DNA of 64,000 nucleotides from Cladorhizidae sp. MBARI D1340-BT2 (Eukaryota > Porifera > Demospongiae > Poecilosclerida > Cladorhizidae): positions 33,034,222-33,098,221 of the forward strand of contig JAQNBH010000003.1 of the NCBI GenBank assembly GCA_028752905.1, given 5' to 3'. The position numbers were made by a program, and so were the translations under genes. Below, in pieces: positions 11,599-24,832 of this stretch. The notes beneath the pieces are model-generated. The model searched no databases and was not told the DNA's origin. It worked only from the letters and a program-made list of their open reading frames with translations. Position 1 is the first letter of the stretch. Each line of letters starts with the position of its first letter.

Positions 11599-13038
11599 GT
11601 ACAGACCTACTCTCTCACTGGTGCCATGAGCTAACTCAGAGGCAACCACATTTCACCCGTACAGACTTACTCTCTCACTGGTGCCATGAGCTAACTAAGA
11701 GGCAACCACATCTCTCCCGTACAGATCTACTCTCTCACTGGTGCCATGAGCTACCTCAGAGGCAACCACATGTCTCCCGTACAGACCTACTCTCTAACTG
11801 GTGCCATGAGCTAACTCAGAGGCAACCACATGTCTCCCGTACAGACCTACTCTCTCACTGGTGCCATGATCTAACTCAGAGGCAACGACATGTCTCCCGT
11901 ACAGACCTACTCTCCCACTGGTGCCATGAGCTAACTCAGAGGCAACCACATGTCTCCCGTACAGACCTACTCTCTCACTGGCGCCATGAGCTAACTCAGA
12001 GGCAACCACATGTCTCCCGTACAGACTTACTCTCTCACTGGTGACATGAGCTAACTAAGAGGCAACCACATGTCTCCCGTACAGACCTACTCTCTAACTG
12101 GTGCCATGAGCTAACTCAGAGGCAACCACATGTCTCCCGTACAGACCTACTCTCTCACTGGTGCCATGAGCTAACTCATAGGCAACCACATGTCTCCCGT
12201 ACAGATCTACTCTCTCACTGGTGCCATGATCTAACTCAGAGGCAACAACATGTCTCCCGTACAGACCTACTCTCTCATTGGTGCCATGAGCTAACTCAGA
12301 GGCAACCACATGTCTCCCGTACAGACCTACTCTCTCACTGGTGCCATGAGCTAACTCAGAGGCAACCACATGTCTCCCATACAGACCTACTCTCTCACTG
12401 GCGCCATGAGCTAACTCAGAGGCAATGACATGTCTCCCGTACAGACCTACTCTCTCACTGGTGCCCTGAGCTAATTAAGAGGCAACCACATGTCTCCCGT
12501 ACAGACCTACTCTCTCACTGGTGCCATTAGCTAACCCAGAGACAATCACATGTCTCCTGTACAGATCTACTCTCTCACTGGTGCCATGAGCTAACTGAGA
12601 GGCAACCACATGTCTCCCGCACAGACCTACTCTCCCACTGGTGCCATGAGCTAACTCAGAGACAACCACATGTCTCCCGTTCAGACCTACTCTCTCACTG
12701 GTGCCATGAGCTAACTCAGAGGCAACCACATGTCTCCCGTACAGACCTACTCTCTCACTGGTGCCATGAGCTAACTCAGAGGCAACCAGATGTCTCCCGT
12801 ACAGATCTACTCTCTCACTGGTGCCATGAACTAACTCAGAGGCAACCACATGTCTCCCGTACAGACCTACTCTCCCACTGGTGCCATGAGCTAACTCAGA
12901 GACAACCACATGTCTCCCTTACAGACCTATTTTCTCACTGGTGCCATGAGCTAACTCAGAGGCAACCACATGTCTCCCGTACAGATCTACTCCCTCACTG
13001 GTGCCATGAGCTAACTCAGAGGCAACCACATGTCTCCT

Positions 13039-13208
13039 GTACAGACCTACTCTCTCACTGGTGCTATGAGAGGCAACCACATGTCTCCCATACAGACCTA
13101 CTCTCTCACTGGTGCCATGAGCTAACTCAGAGGCAACCACATGTCTCCCGTAAGGTCTACTCTCTCACTGGTGCCATAACCTAACTCAGAGGCAACCACA
13201 TGTCTCCC
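13039..13208. repeat. Cassette C with GCTATGAG
   Basis: The 51-bp unit reads GGTGCTATGAGAGG, the middle unit starts ATACAG and the 59-bp unit reads CCATAACC. These three private changes identify the same lineage at 22045-22214 and 22635-22804. Confidence 0.88.
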
Positions 13209-13807
13209 GCACAGACCTACTCTCTCACTGGTGCCATGAGCTAACTCAGAGGCAACCACATGTCTCCCGTACAGACCTACTCTCTCACTGGTGCCATGAG
13301 CTAATTCAGAGGTAACCACATGTCTCCCGTACAGACCTACTCTCTCACTGGTGCCATAAGCTAACTCAGAGGCAACCACACGTCTCCTGCACAGACCTAC
13401 TCTCCCACTGGTGCCATGAGCTAACTCAGAGGCAACCACATGTCTCCCATACAGACCTACTCTCCCACTGGTGCCATGAGCTACTTAGAGACAACCACAT
13501 GTCTCCCGTTCAGACCTACTCTCTCACTGGTGCCATGAGCTAACTCAGAGGCAACCACATGTCTCCCGTACAGACCTACTCTCTCAGTGGTGCCATGAGC
13601 TAACTCAGAGGCAACCACATGTCTCCCGTACAGATCTACTCTCTCAGTGGTGCCATGAGCTAACTCAGAGGCAACTACATGTCTTCTGTACAGACCTACT
13701 CTCTCACTGGTGCCATGAGCAAATTCAGAGGCAACCCCATGTCTCCTGTACAGACCTACTCTCTCACTGATATCATGAGCTAACTCAGAGGCAACCACAT
13801 GTCTCCC

Positions 13808-14093
13808 GTACAGACCTACTCACTGGTGCCATGAGCTAACTCAGAGGCAACTAGGTGTCTCCCATACAGACCTACTCTCTCACTGGTGCCATGAGCTAAC
13901 TCAGAGGCAACCACATGTCTCCCGTACAGACCTACTCTCTCACTGGTGCCATGAGAGGCAACCACATGTCTCCCGTACAGACCTACTCTCTCACTGGTGC
14001 CATGAGCTAACTCAGAGGCAACCACATTTCTCCCGTAAGGTCTACTCTCTCACTGGTGCCATGACCTAACTCAGAGGTAACCACATGTCTCCC
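13808..14093. repeat. 56-bp unit followed by cassette C, copy 2
   Basis: The 56-bp unit (13808-13863) has AACTAGGTGTC, losing the extra CpG. Cassette C runs from 13924 to 14093 with the original CCATGACC form, unlike the copy 0.9 kb upstream. Two cassette C lineages are thus adjacent. Confidence 0.87.
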
Positions 14094-14333
14094 GTACAGA
14101 CCTACTCTCTCACTGGTGCCATGAGCTAACTCAGAGGCAACCACATGTCTCCCGTACAGACCTACTCTCTCACTGGTGCCATGAGCTAATTCAGAGGTAA
14201 TCACATGTCTCCCGTACAGATCTACTCTCTCACTGGTGCCATGAGCTAACTCAGAGGCAACCACATGTCTCCCGTACAGATCTACTCTCTCACTGGTGCC
14301 ATGAGCTAACTCAGAGGCAACCACATGTCTCCC

Positions 14334-16363
14334 ATACAGACCAACTCTCTCACTGGTGCCATGCACTAACTCAGAGGCAACCACATGTCTCCCGTAGAGA
14401 CCTACTTCTCACTGGTCCCATAAGCTAACTCAGAGGCAACCACATGTCTCCCGTACAGACCTACTCTCTCACTGGTGCCATGAGCTAACTCAGAGGCAAC
14501 CACATGTCTCCCGTACAGACCTAATCTCTCACTGGTGCCATGAGCTAACTCAGAGGCAACCACATGTCTCCCGTACAGACCTACCCTCTCACTGGTGCCA
14601 TGAGCTAACTCAGAGGCAACCACATGTCTCCCGTACAGACCTACTCTCTAACTGGTGCCATGAGCTAACTCAGATGCAACCACATGTCTCCCTTACAGAC
14701 CTACTCTCTCACTGGTGCCATGAGCTAACTCAGAGGCAACCACATGTCTCCCGTACAGACCTACTCTCTCACTGGTGCCATGAGCTAACTCAGAGGCAAC
14801 CACTTGTCTCCCGTACAGACCTACTCTCTCACTGGTGCCATGATCTAACTCAGAAGCAACGACATGTCTCCCGTACAGACCTACTCTCTCACTGGTGCCA
14901 TGAGCTAACTCAGAGGCAACCACATGTCTCCCGTACAGACCTACTCTCTCACTGGCGCCATGAACTAACTCAGAGGCAACCACATGTCTCCCGTACAGAC
15001 TTACTCTCTCACTGGTGACATGAGCTAACTAAGAGGCAACCACATGTCTCCCGTACAGACCTACTCTCTCACTGGTGCCATGAGCTAACTCAGAGGCAAC
15101 CACATGCCTCCCGTACAGACCTACTCTCTCACTGGTGCCATGAGCTAACTCAGAGGCAACCACATATCTCCCACACAGATCTACTCTCCCACTGGTGCCA
15201 TGAGCTAACTCAGAGACAACCACATGTCTCCCGCTCAGACCTACTCTCTCACTGGTGCCATGAGATAACTCAGTGGCAACCACATGTCTCCCGTACAGAC
15301 CTACTCTCTCAGTGGTACCATGAGCTAACTCAGAGGCAACCACATGTCTCCCGTAGAGACCTACTCTCTCACTGGTGCCATGAGCTAACTCAGAGGCAAC
15401 CACATGTCTCCTGTACAGACCTACTCTCTCACTGGTGCCATGAGCAAATTCAGAGGCAACCACATGTCTCCTGTACAGACCTGTCTCTCTCACTGATACC
15501 ATGAGCTAACTCAGAGGCAACCACATGTCTCCCGTACAGACCTACTCACTGGTGCCATGAGCTAACTCAGAGGCAACTACGTGTCTCCCGTACAGACCTA
15601 CTCTCTCACTGGTGCCATGAGCTAACTCAGAGGCAACCAAATTTCTCCCGTACAGACCTACTCTCTCACTGGTGCCATGATCTAACTCAGAGGCAACCAC
15701 ATGTCTCCCGTACAGACCTACTCTCTCACTGGTGCCATGAGCTAACTCAGAGGCAACCACATGTCTCCCGTACAGACCTACTCTCTCACTGGTGCCATGA
15801 GAGGCAACCACATGTCTCCCGTACAGACCTATGTACTCTCTCACTGGTACCATGAGCTAACTCAGAGGCAACCACATGTCTCCTGTACAGACCTACTCTC
15901 TCACTGGTGCCATGAGCTAACTCAGAGGCAACCACATGTCTCCTGTACAGACCTACTCTCTCACTGGTACCATGAGCTAACTCAGAGGCAACCACATGTC
16001 TCCCGTAAGGCCTACTCTCTCACTGGTGCCATGAGCTAACTCAGAGGCAACCACATGTCTCCCGTACAGACCTACTCTCTCACTGGTGCCATGAGCTAAC
16101 TCAGAGGCAACCACATTTCACCCGTACAGACTTACTCTCTCACTGGTGCCATGAGCTAACTAAGAGGCAACCACATCTCTCCCGTACAGATCTACTCTCT
16201 CACTGGTGCCATGAGCTACCTCAGAGGCAACCACATGTCTCCCGTACAGACCTACTCTCTAACTGGTGCCATGAGCTAACTCAGAGGCAACCACATGTCT
16301 CCCGTACAGACCTACTCTCTCACTGGTGCCATGATCTAACTCAGAGGCAACCACATGTCTCCC
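14334..16363. repeat. 2,030-bp tandem duplication, copy 1
   Basis: This segment and the next 2,030 bp appear identical by eye, including private markers: CATGCACTAAC, a 59-bp CTACTTCTC unit (14394), CTCAGTGGC, and a 61-56 pair. The seam lies inside the unit at 16304-16363, whose end reads AACCAC where the matching unit in the second copy (18334) reads AACGAC. Such identity in a diverged array implies a very recent event. Confidence 0.88.
15770..16063. repeat. Cassette A1, copy 4
   Basis: It lies inside the first 2,030-bp copy and is indistinguishable from the 17800 copy. Confidence 0.92.
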
Positions 16364-18365
16364 ATACAGACCAACTCTCTCACTGGTGCCATGCACTAAC
16401 TCAGAGGCAACCACATGTCTCCCGTAGAGACCTACTTCTCACTGGTCCCATAAGCTAACTCAGAGGCAACCACATGTCTCCCGTACAGACCTACTCTCTC
16501 ACTGGTGCCATGAGCTAACTCAGAGGCAACCACATGTCTCCCGTACAGACCTAATCTCTCACTGGTGCCATGAGCTAACTCAGAGGCAACCACATGTCTC
16601 CCGTACAGACCTACCCTCTCACTGGTGCCATGAGCTAACTCAGAGGCAACCACATGTCTCCCGTACAGACCTACTCTCTAACTGGTGCCATGAGCTAACT
16701 CAGATGCAACCACATGTCTCCCTTACAGACCTACTCTCTCACTGGTGCCATGAGCTAACTCAGAGGCAACCACATGTCTCCCGTACAGACCTACTCTCTC
16801 ACTGGTGCCATGAGCTAACTCAGAGGCAACCACTTGTCTCCCGTACAGACCTACTCTCTCACTGGTGCCATGATCTAACTCAGAAGCAACGACATGTCTC
16901 CCGTACAGACCTACTCTCTCACTGGTGCCATGAGCTAACTCAGAGGCAACCACATGTCTCCCGTACAGACCTACTCTCTCACTGGCGCCATGAACTAACT
17001 CAGAGGCAACCACATGTCTCCCGTACAGACTTACTCTCTCACTGGTGACATGAGCTAACTAAGAGGCAACCACATGTCTCCCGTACAGACCTACTCTCTC
17101 ACTGGTGCCATGAGCTAACTCAGAGGCAACCACATGCCTCCCGTACAGACCTACTCTCTCACTGGTGCCATGAGCTAACTCAGAGGCAACCACATATCTC
17201 CCACACAGATCTACTCTCCCACTGGTGCCATGAGCTAACTCAGAGACAACCACATGTCTCCCGCTCAGACCTACTCTCTCACTGGTGCCATGAGATAACT
17301 CAGTGGCAACCACATGTCTCCCGTACAGACCTACTCTCTCAGTGGTACCATGAGCTAACTCAGAGGCAACCACATGTCTCCCGTAGAGACCTACTCTCTC
17401 ACTGGTGCCATGAGCTAACTCAGAGGCAACCACATGTCTCCTGTACAGACCTACTCTCTCACTGGTGCCATGAGCAAATTCAGAGGCAACCACATGTCTC
17501 CTGTACAGACCTGTCTCTCTCACTGATACCATGAGCTAACTCAGAGGCAACCACATGTCTCCCGTACAGACCTACTCACTGGTGCCATGAGCTAACTCAG
17601 AGGCAACTACGTGTCTCCCGTACAGACCTACTCTCTCACTGGTGCCATGAGCTAACTCAGAGGCAACCAAATTTCTCCCGTACAGACCTACTCTCTCACT
17701 GGTGCCATGATCTAACTCAGAGGCAACCACATGTCTCCCGTACAGACCTACTCTCTCACTGGTGCCATGAGCTAACTCAGAGGCAACCACATGTCTCCCG
17801 TACAGACCTACTCTCTCACTGGTGCCATGAGAGGCAACCACATGTCTCCCGTACAGACCTATGTACTCTCTCACTGGTACCATGAGCTAACTCAGAGGCA
17901 ACCACATGTCTCCTGTACAGACCTACTCTCTCACTGGTGCCATGAGCTAACTCAGAGGCAACCACATGTCTCCTGTACAGACCTACTCTCTCACTGGTAC
18001 CATGAGCTAACTCAGAGGCAACCACATGTCTCCCGTAAGGCCTACTCTCTCACTGGTGCCATGAGCTAACTCAGAGGCAACCACATGTCTCCCGTACAGA
18101 CCTACTCTCTCACTGGTGCCATGAGCTAACTCAGAGGCAACCACATTTCACCCGTACAGACTTACTCTCTCACTGGTGCCATGAGCTAACTAAGAGGCAA
18201 CCACATCTCTCCCGTACAGATCTACTCTCTCACTGGTGCCATGAGCTACCTCAGAGGCAACCACATGTCTCCCGTACAGACCTACTCTCTAACTGGTGCC
18301 ATGAGCTAACTCAGAGGCAACCACATGTCTCCCGTACAGACCTACTCTCTCACTGGTGCCATGAT
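16364..18365. repeat. 2,030-bp tandem duplication, copy 2
   Basis: It repeats 14334 onwards with no difference noticed until the AACGAC change near its right end. It also matches 18960 onwards at a 2,511-bp offset, where differences are visible (CTCAGTGGC against CTCAGAGGC, AAATTTCTC against AAATGTCTC). The 2,030-bp event is therefore younger than the 2,511-bp event. Confidence 0.87.
17800..18093. repeat. Cassette A1, copy 5
   Basis: Second member of the 2,030-bp pair. It has the A1 marker GGTACC in both the 64-bp unit and the last 60-bp unit. Confidence 0.92.
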
Positions 18366-18933
18366 CTAACTCAGAGGCAACGACATGTCTCCCGTACAGA
18401 CCTACTCTCCCACTGGTGCCATGAGCTAACTCAGAGGCAACCACATGTCTCCCGTACAGACCTACTCTCTCACTGGCGCCATGAGCTAACTCAGAGGCAA
18501 CCACATGTCTCCCGTACAGACTTACTCTCTCACTGGTGACATGAGCTAACTAAGAGGCAACCACATGTCTCCCGTACAGACCTACTCTCTAACTGGTGCC
18601 ATGAGCTAACTCAGAGGCAACCACATGTCTCCCGTACAGACCTACTCTCTCACTGGTGCCATGAGCTAACTCATAGGCAACCACATGTCTCCCGTACAGA
18701 TCTACTCTCTCACTGGTGCCATGATCTAACTCAGAGGCAACAACATGTCTCCCGTACAGACCTACTCTCTCATTGGTGCCATGAGCTAACTCAGAGGCAA
18801 CCACATGTCTCCCGTACAGACCTACTCTCTCACTGGTGCCATGAGCTAACTCAGAGGCAACCACATGTCTCCCATACAGACCTACTCTCTCACTGGCGCC
18901 ATGCGCTAACTCAGAGACAACCACATGTCTCCC

Positions 18934-21900
18934 GTAGAGACCTACTCTCTCACTGGTCCCATAAGCTAACTCAGAGGCAACCACATGTCTCCCGTACAGA
19001 CCTACTCTCTCACTGGTGCCATGAGCTAACTCAGAGGCAACCACATGTCTCCCGTACAGACCTAATCTCTCACTGGTGCCATGAGCTAACTCAGAGGCAA
19101 CCACATGTCTCCCGTACAGACCTACCCTCTCACTGGTGCCATGAGCTAACTCAGAGGCAACCACATGTCTCCCGTACAGACCTACTCTCTAACTGGTGCC
19201 ATGAGCTAACTCAGATGCAACCACATGTCTCCCTTACAGACCTACTCTCTCACTGGTGCCATGAGCTAACTCAGAGGCAACCACATGTCTCCCGTACAGA
19301 CCTACTCTCTCACTGGTGCCATGAGCTAACTCAGAGGCAACCACTTGTCTCCCGTACAGACCTACTCTCTCACTGGTGCCATGATCTAACTCAGAAGCAA
19401 CGACATGTCTCCCGTACAGACCTACTCTCTCACTGGTGCCATGAGCTAACTCAGAGGCAACCACATGTCTCCCGTACAGACCTACTCTCTCACTGGCGCC
19501 ATGAACTAACTCAGAGGCAACCACATGTCTCCCGTACAGACTTACTCTCTCACTGGTGACATGAGCTAACTAAGAGGCAACCACATGTCTCCCGTACAGA
19601 CCTACTCTCTCACTGGTGCCATGAGCTAACTCAGAGGCAACCACATGCCTCCCGTACAGACCTACTCTCTCACTGGTGCCATGAGCTAACTCAGAGGCAA
19701 CCACATATCTCCCACACAGATCTACTCTCCCACTGGTGCCATGAGCTAACTCAGAGACAACCACATGTCTCCCGCTCAGACCTACTCTCTCACTGGTGCC
19801 ATGAGATAACTCAGAGGCAACCACATGTCTCCCGTACAGACCTACTCTCTCAGTGGTACCATGAGCTAACTCAGAGGCAACCACATGTCTCCCGTAGAGA
19901 CCTACTCTCTCACTGGTGCCATGAGCTAACTCAGAGGCAACCACATGTCTCCTGTACAGACCTACTCTCTCACTGGTGCCATGAGCAAATTCAGAGGCAA
20001 CCACATGTCTCCTGTACAGACCTGTCTCTCTCACTGATACCATGAGCTAACTCAGAGGCAACCACATGTCTCCCGTACAGACCTACTCACTGGTGCCATG
20101 AGCTAACTCAGAGGCAACTACGTGTCTCCCGTACAGACCTACTCTCTCACTGGTGCCATGAGCTAACTCAGAGGCAACCAAATGTCTCCCGTACAGACCT
20201 ACTCTCTCACTGGTGCCATGATCTAACTCAGAGGCAACCACATGTCTCCCGTACAGACCTACTCTCTCACTGGTGCCATGAGCTAACTCAGAGGCAACCA
20301 CATGTCTCCCGTACAGACCTACTCTCTCACTGGTGCCATGAGAGGCAACCACATGTCTCCCGTACAGACCTATGTACTCTCTCACTGGTACCATGAGCTA
20401 ACTCAGAGGCAACCACATGTCTCCTGTACAGACCTACTCTCTCACTGGTGCCATGAGCTAACTCAGAGGCAACCACATGTCTCCTGTACAGACCTACACT
20501 CTCACTGGTACCATGAGCTAACTCAGAGGCAACCACATGTCTCCCGTAAGGCCTACTCTCTCACTGGTGCCATGAGCTAACTCAGAGGCAACCACATGTC
20601 TCCCGTACAGACCTACTCTCTCACTGGTGCCATGAGCTAACTCAGAGGCAACCACATTTCACCCGTACAGACTTACTCTCTCACTGGTGCCATGAGCTAA
20701 CTAAGAGGCAACCACATCTCTCCCGTACAGATCTACTCTCTCACTGGTGCCATGAGCTACCTCAGAGGCAACCACATGTCTCCCGTACAGACCTACTCTC
20801 TAACTTGTGCCATGAGCTAACTCAGAGGCAACCACATGTCTCCCGTACAGACCTACTCTCTCACTGGTGCCATGATCTAACTCAGAGGCAACGACATGTC
20901 TCCCGTACAGACCTACTCTCCCACTGGTGCCATGAGCTAACTCAGAGGCAACCACATGTCTCCCGTACAGACCTACTCTCTCACTGGCGCCATGAGCTAA
21001 CTCAGAGGCAACCACATGTCTCCCGTACAGACTTACTCTCTCACTGGTGACATGAGCTAACTAAGAGGCAACCACATGTCTCCCGTACAGACCTACTCTC
21101 TAACTGGTGCCATGAGCTAACTCAGAGGCAACCACATGTCTCCCGTACAGACCTACTCTCTCACTGGTGCCATGAGCTAACTCATAGGCAACCACATGTC
21201 TCCCGTACAGATCTACTCTCTCACTGGTGCCATGATCTAACTCAGAGGCAACAACATGTCTCCCGTACAGACCTACTCTCTCATTGGTGCCATGAGCTAA
21301 CTCAGAGGCAACCACATGTCTCCCGTACAGACCTACTCTCTCACTGGTGCCATGAGCTAACTCAGAGGCAACCACATGTCTCCCATACAGACCTACTCTC
21401 TCACTGGCGCCATGAGCTAACTCAGAGGCAATGACATGTCTCCCGTACAGACCTACTCTCTCACTGGTGCCCTGAGCTAACTAAGAGGCAACCACATGTC
21501 TCCCGTACAGACCTACTCTCTCACTGGTGCCATTAGCTAACCCAGAGACAATCACATGTCTCCTGTACAGATCTACTCTCTCACTGGTGCCATGAGCTAA
21601 CTGAGAGGCAACCACATGTCTCCCGCACAGACCTACTCTCCCACTGGTGCCATGAGCTAACTCAGAGACAACCACATGTCTCCCGTTCAGACCTACTCTC
21701 TCACTGGTGCCATGAGCTAACTCAGAGGCAACCACATGTCTCCCGTACAGACCTACTCTCTCACTGGTGCCATGAGCTAACTCAGAGGCAACCAGATGTC
21801 TCCCGTACAGATCTACTCTCTCACTGGTGCCATGAACTAACTCAGAGGCAACCACATGTCTCCCGTACAGACCTACTCTCCCACTGGTGCCATGAGCTAA

Positions 21901-22454
21901 CTCAGAGACAACCACATGTCTCCCTTACAGACCTATTTTCTCACTGGTGCCATGAGCTAACTCAGAAGCAACCACATGTCTCCCGTACAGATCTACTCCC
22001 TCACTGGTGCCATGAGCTAACTCAGAGGCAACCACATGTCTCCTGTACAGACCTACTCTCTCACTGGTGCTATGAGAGGCAACCACATGTCTCCCATACA
22101 GACCTACTCTCTCACTGGTGCCATGAGCTAACTCAGAGGCAACCACATGTCTCCCGTAAGGTCTACTCTCTCACTGGTGCCATAACCTAACTCAGAGGCA
22201 ACCACATGTCTCCCGCACAGACCTACTCTCTCACTGGTGCCATGAGCTAACTCAGAGGCAACCACATGTCTCCCGTACAGACCTACTCTCTCACTGGTGC
22301 CATGAGCTAATTCAGAGGTAACCACATGTCTCCCGTACAGACCTACTCTCTCACTGGTGCCATAAGCTAACTCAGAGGCAACCACACGTCTCCTGCACAG
22401 ACCTACTCTCCCACTGGTGCCATGAGCTAACTCAGAGGCAACCACATGTCTCCC
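18934..22454. repeat. 9,006-bp offset duplication, right copy
   Basis: Partner of 9928-13448. The 59-bp CTACTTCTC unit of the intervening 2,030-bp copies is absent; a normal 60-bp GTAGAGACC unit stands at 18934. This block therefore resembles the older left copy more than its nearer neighbours. Confidence 0.8.
20311..20604. repeat. Cassette A1, copy 6
   Basis: A private change CCTACACTCTC is in the second 60-bp unit (20486). This is the last A1-type cassette before the A2 subtype takes over in zone 3. Confidence 0.92.
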
Positions 22455-22965
22455 GTTCAGACCTACTCTCTCACTGGTGCCATGAGCTAACTCAGAGGCA
22501 ACCACATGTCTCCCGTACAGACCTACTCTCTCAGTGGTGCCATGAGCTAACTCAGAGGCAACCACATGTCTCCCGTACAGATCTACTCCCTCACTGGTGC
22601 CATGAGCTAACTCAGAGGCAACCACATGTCTCCTGTACAGACCTACTCTCTCACTGGTGCTATGAGAGGCAACCACATGTCTCCCATACAGACCTACTCT
22701 CTCACTGGTGCCATGAGCTAACTCAGAGGCAACCACATGTCTCCCGTTAGGTCTACTCTCTCACTGGTGCCATAACCTAACTCAGAGGCAACCACATGTC
22801 TCCCGCACAGACCTACTCTCTCACTGGTGCCATGAGCTAACTCAGAGGCAACCACATGTCTCCCGTACAGACCTACTCTCTCACTGGTGCCATGAGCTAA
22901 TTCAGAGGTAACCACATGTCTCCCGTACAGACCTACTCTCTCACTGGTGCCATGAGCTAACTCAG
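21985..22965. repeat. 590-bp tandem duplication
   Basis: Units 21985-22374 recur at 22575-22964 with a 590-bp offset (51 + 60 + 59 + seven 60-bp units). Each copy carries a cassette C: 22045-22214 and 22635-22804. The second has GTTAGG in place of GTAAGG. The match fails at 22335/22925, where CATAAGC meets CATGAGC followed by CAGATTC. Confidence 0.8.
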
Positions 22966-23644
22966 ATTCAACCACATGTCTCCCGTACAGACCTACTCTC
23001 TCACTGGTGCCATGAGCTAACTCAGAGGCAACCACATGTCTCCCATACAGACCAACTCTCTCACTGGTGCCATGCGCTAACACAGAGGACACCACATGTC
23101 TCCCGTACAGACCTACTCTCTCACTGGTGCCATGAGCTAACTCAGAGGCAACCACATGTCTCCCGTACAGACCTACTCTCTCACTGGTGCCATGAGCTAA
23201 CTCAGAGGCAACCACATGTCTCCCATACAGACCTACTCTCTCACTGGTGCCATGAGCTGACTCAGAGGCAACCACATGTCTCCCGTACAGACCTACTCTC
23301 TCACTGGTGCCATGAGCTAACTCAGAGGCACCCACAGGTCTCCCGTACAGACCTACTCTCTCACTGGTGCCATGAGCTAACTCAGATGCAACCACATGTC
23401 TCCCGTACAGACCTACACTCACGCTAGTGCCATGAGCTAACTCAGAGGCAACCACATGTCTCCCGTACAGACCTACTCTCTCACTGGTGCCATGAGCTAA
23501 CTCAGAGGCAACCACTTGTCTCACGTACAGACCTACTCTCTCACTGGTGCCATCATCTAACTCAGAGGCAACGACATGTCTCCCGTACAGATCTACTCTC
23601 TCACTGGTGCCATGAGCTAACTCAGAGGCAACCACATGTCTCCC

Positions 23645-23938
23645 GTACAGACCTACTCTCTCACTGGTGCCATGAGAGGCAACCACATGTCTCCCGTACA
23701 GACCTATGTACTCTCTCACTGGTGCCATGAGCTAACTCAGAGGCAACCACATGTCTCCTGTACAGACCTACTCTCTCACTGGTGCCATGAGCTAACTCAG
23801 AGGCAACCACATGTCTCCTGTACAGACCTACTCTCTCACTGGTACCATGAGCTAACTCAGAGGCAACCACATGTCTCCCGTAAGGCCTACTCTCTCACTG
23901 GTGCCATGAGCTAACTCAGAGGCAACCACATGTCTCCC
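23645..23938. repeat. Cassette A2, copy 1
   Basis: The 64-bp unit reads ACTGGTGCC rather than ACTGGTACC. The change sets zone 3 cassettes apart from zones 2 and 5. The last 60-bp unit keeps GGTACC. Confidence 0.92.
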
Positions 23939-24538
23939 GTACAGACCTACTCTCTCACTGGTGCCATGAGCTAACTCAGAGGCAACCACATGTCTCCCGT
24001 ACAGACCTACTCTCTCACTGATGCCATGAGCTAACTCAGAGGCAACCACATGTCTCCCGTACAGACCTACTCTCTCACTGGTGCCATGAGCTAACTCAGA
24101 GGCAACCACATGTCTCCCGTACAGACCTACTCTCTCACTGGTGCCATGAGCTAACTCAGAGGCAACCACATGTCTCCCGTACAGACCTACTCTCTCACTG
24201 GTGCCATGAGCTAACTCAGAGGCAACAACATGTCTCCCGTACAGACCTACTCTCTCACTGGTGCCATGAGCTAACTCAGAGGCAACCACATGTCTCCCGT
24301 ACAGACCTACTCTCTCACTGGTGCCATGCGCTAACTCAGAGGCAACCACATGTCTCCCGTACAGACCTACTCTCTCACTGGTGCCATGAGCTAACTCAGA
24401 GGCAACCACATATCTCCCGTACAGACCTACTCTCTCACTGGTGCCATGAGCTAACTCAGAGGCAACCACATGTCTCCCGTACAGACCTACTCTCTCACTG
24501 GTGCCATGAGCTAACTCAGAGGCAACCACATGTCTCCC

Positions 24539-24832
24539 GTACAGACCTACTCTCTCACTGGTGCCATGAGAGGCAACCACATGTCTCCCGTACAGACCTA
24601 TGTACTCTCTCACTGGTGCCATGAGCTAACTCAGAGGCAACCACATGTCTCCTGTACAGACCTACTCTCTCACTGGTGCCATGAGCTAACTCAGAGGCAA
24701 CCACATGTCTCCTGTACAGACCTACTCTCTCACTGGTACCATGAGCTAACTCAGAGGCAACCACATGTCTCCCGTAAGGCCTACTCTCTCACTGGTGCCA
24801 TGAGCTAACTCAGAGGCAACCACATGTCTCTC
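24539..24832. repeat. Cassette A2, copy 2
   Basis: It stands 894 bp after copy 1, and the ten units between the two are near-consensus. It is followed by the module-E opening (CTCGTACAG, CTATTCTC at 24833), as are copies at 28173, 30201 and 32351. Confidence 0.92.

Larger units (their letters stand above)
9928..13448. repeat. 9,006-bp offset duplication, left copy
   Basis: About 3.5 kb matches 18934-22454, including a 61-bp unit (11008), a 56-bp unit (11069), cassette A (11305) and cassette C (13039), all offset by exactly 9,006 bp. Differences are scattered substitutions, for example ACATTTCTC shared but CTAATTAAG here against CTAACTAAG there. The match ends where 13449 is a 59-bp CTACTTAG unit and 22455 a 60-bp GTTCAG unit. 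Confidence 0.8.
4206..22804. repeat. Zone 2: cassette A1 plus cassette C
   Basis: This zone contains six cassette A copies whose 64-bp unit carries GGTACC (subtype A1), six cassette C copies and seven 56-bp units. It is built from overlapping segmental duplications with offsets of 2,024, 2,030, 2,511, 4,465 and 9,006 bp. The 9,006-bp offset equals 4,465 + 2,030 + 2,511, which shows that larger blocks were copied with their internal duplications. Confidence 0.85.
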
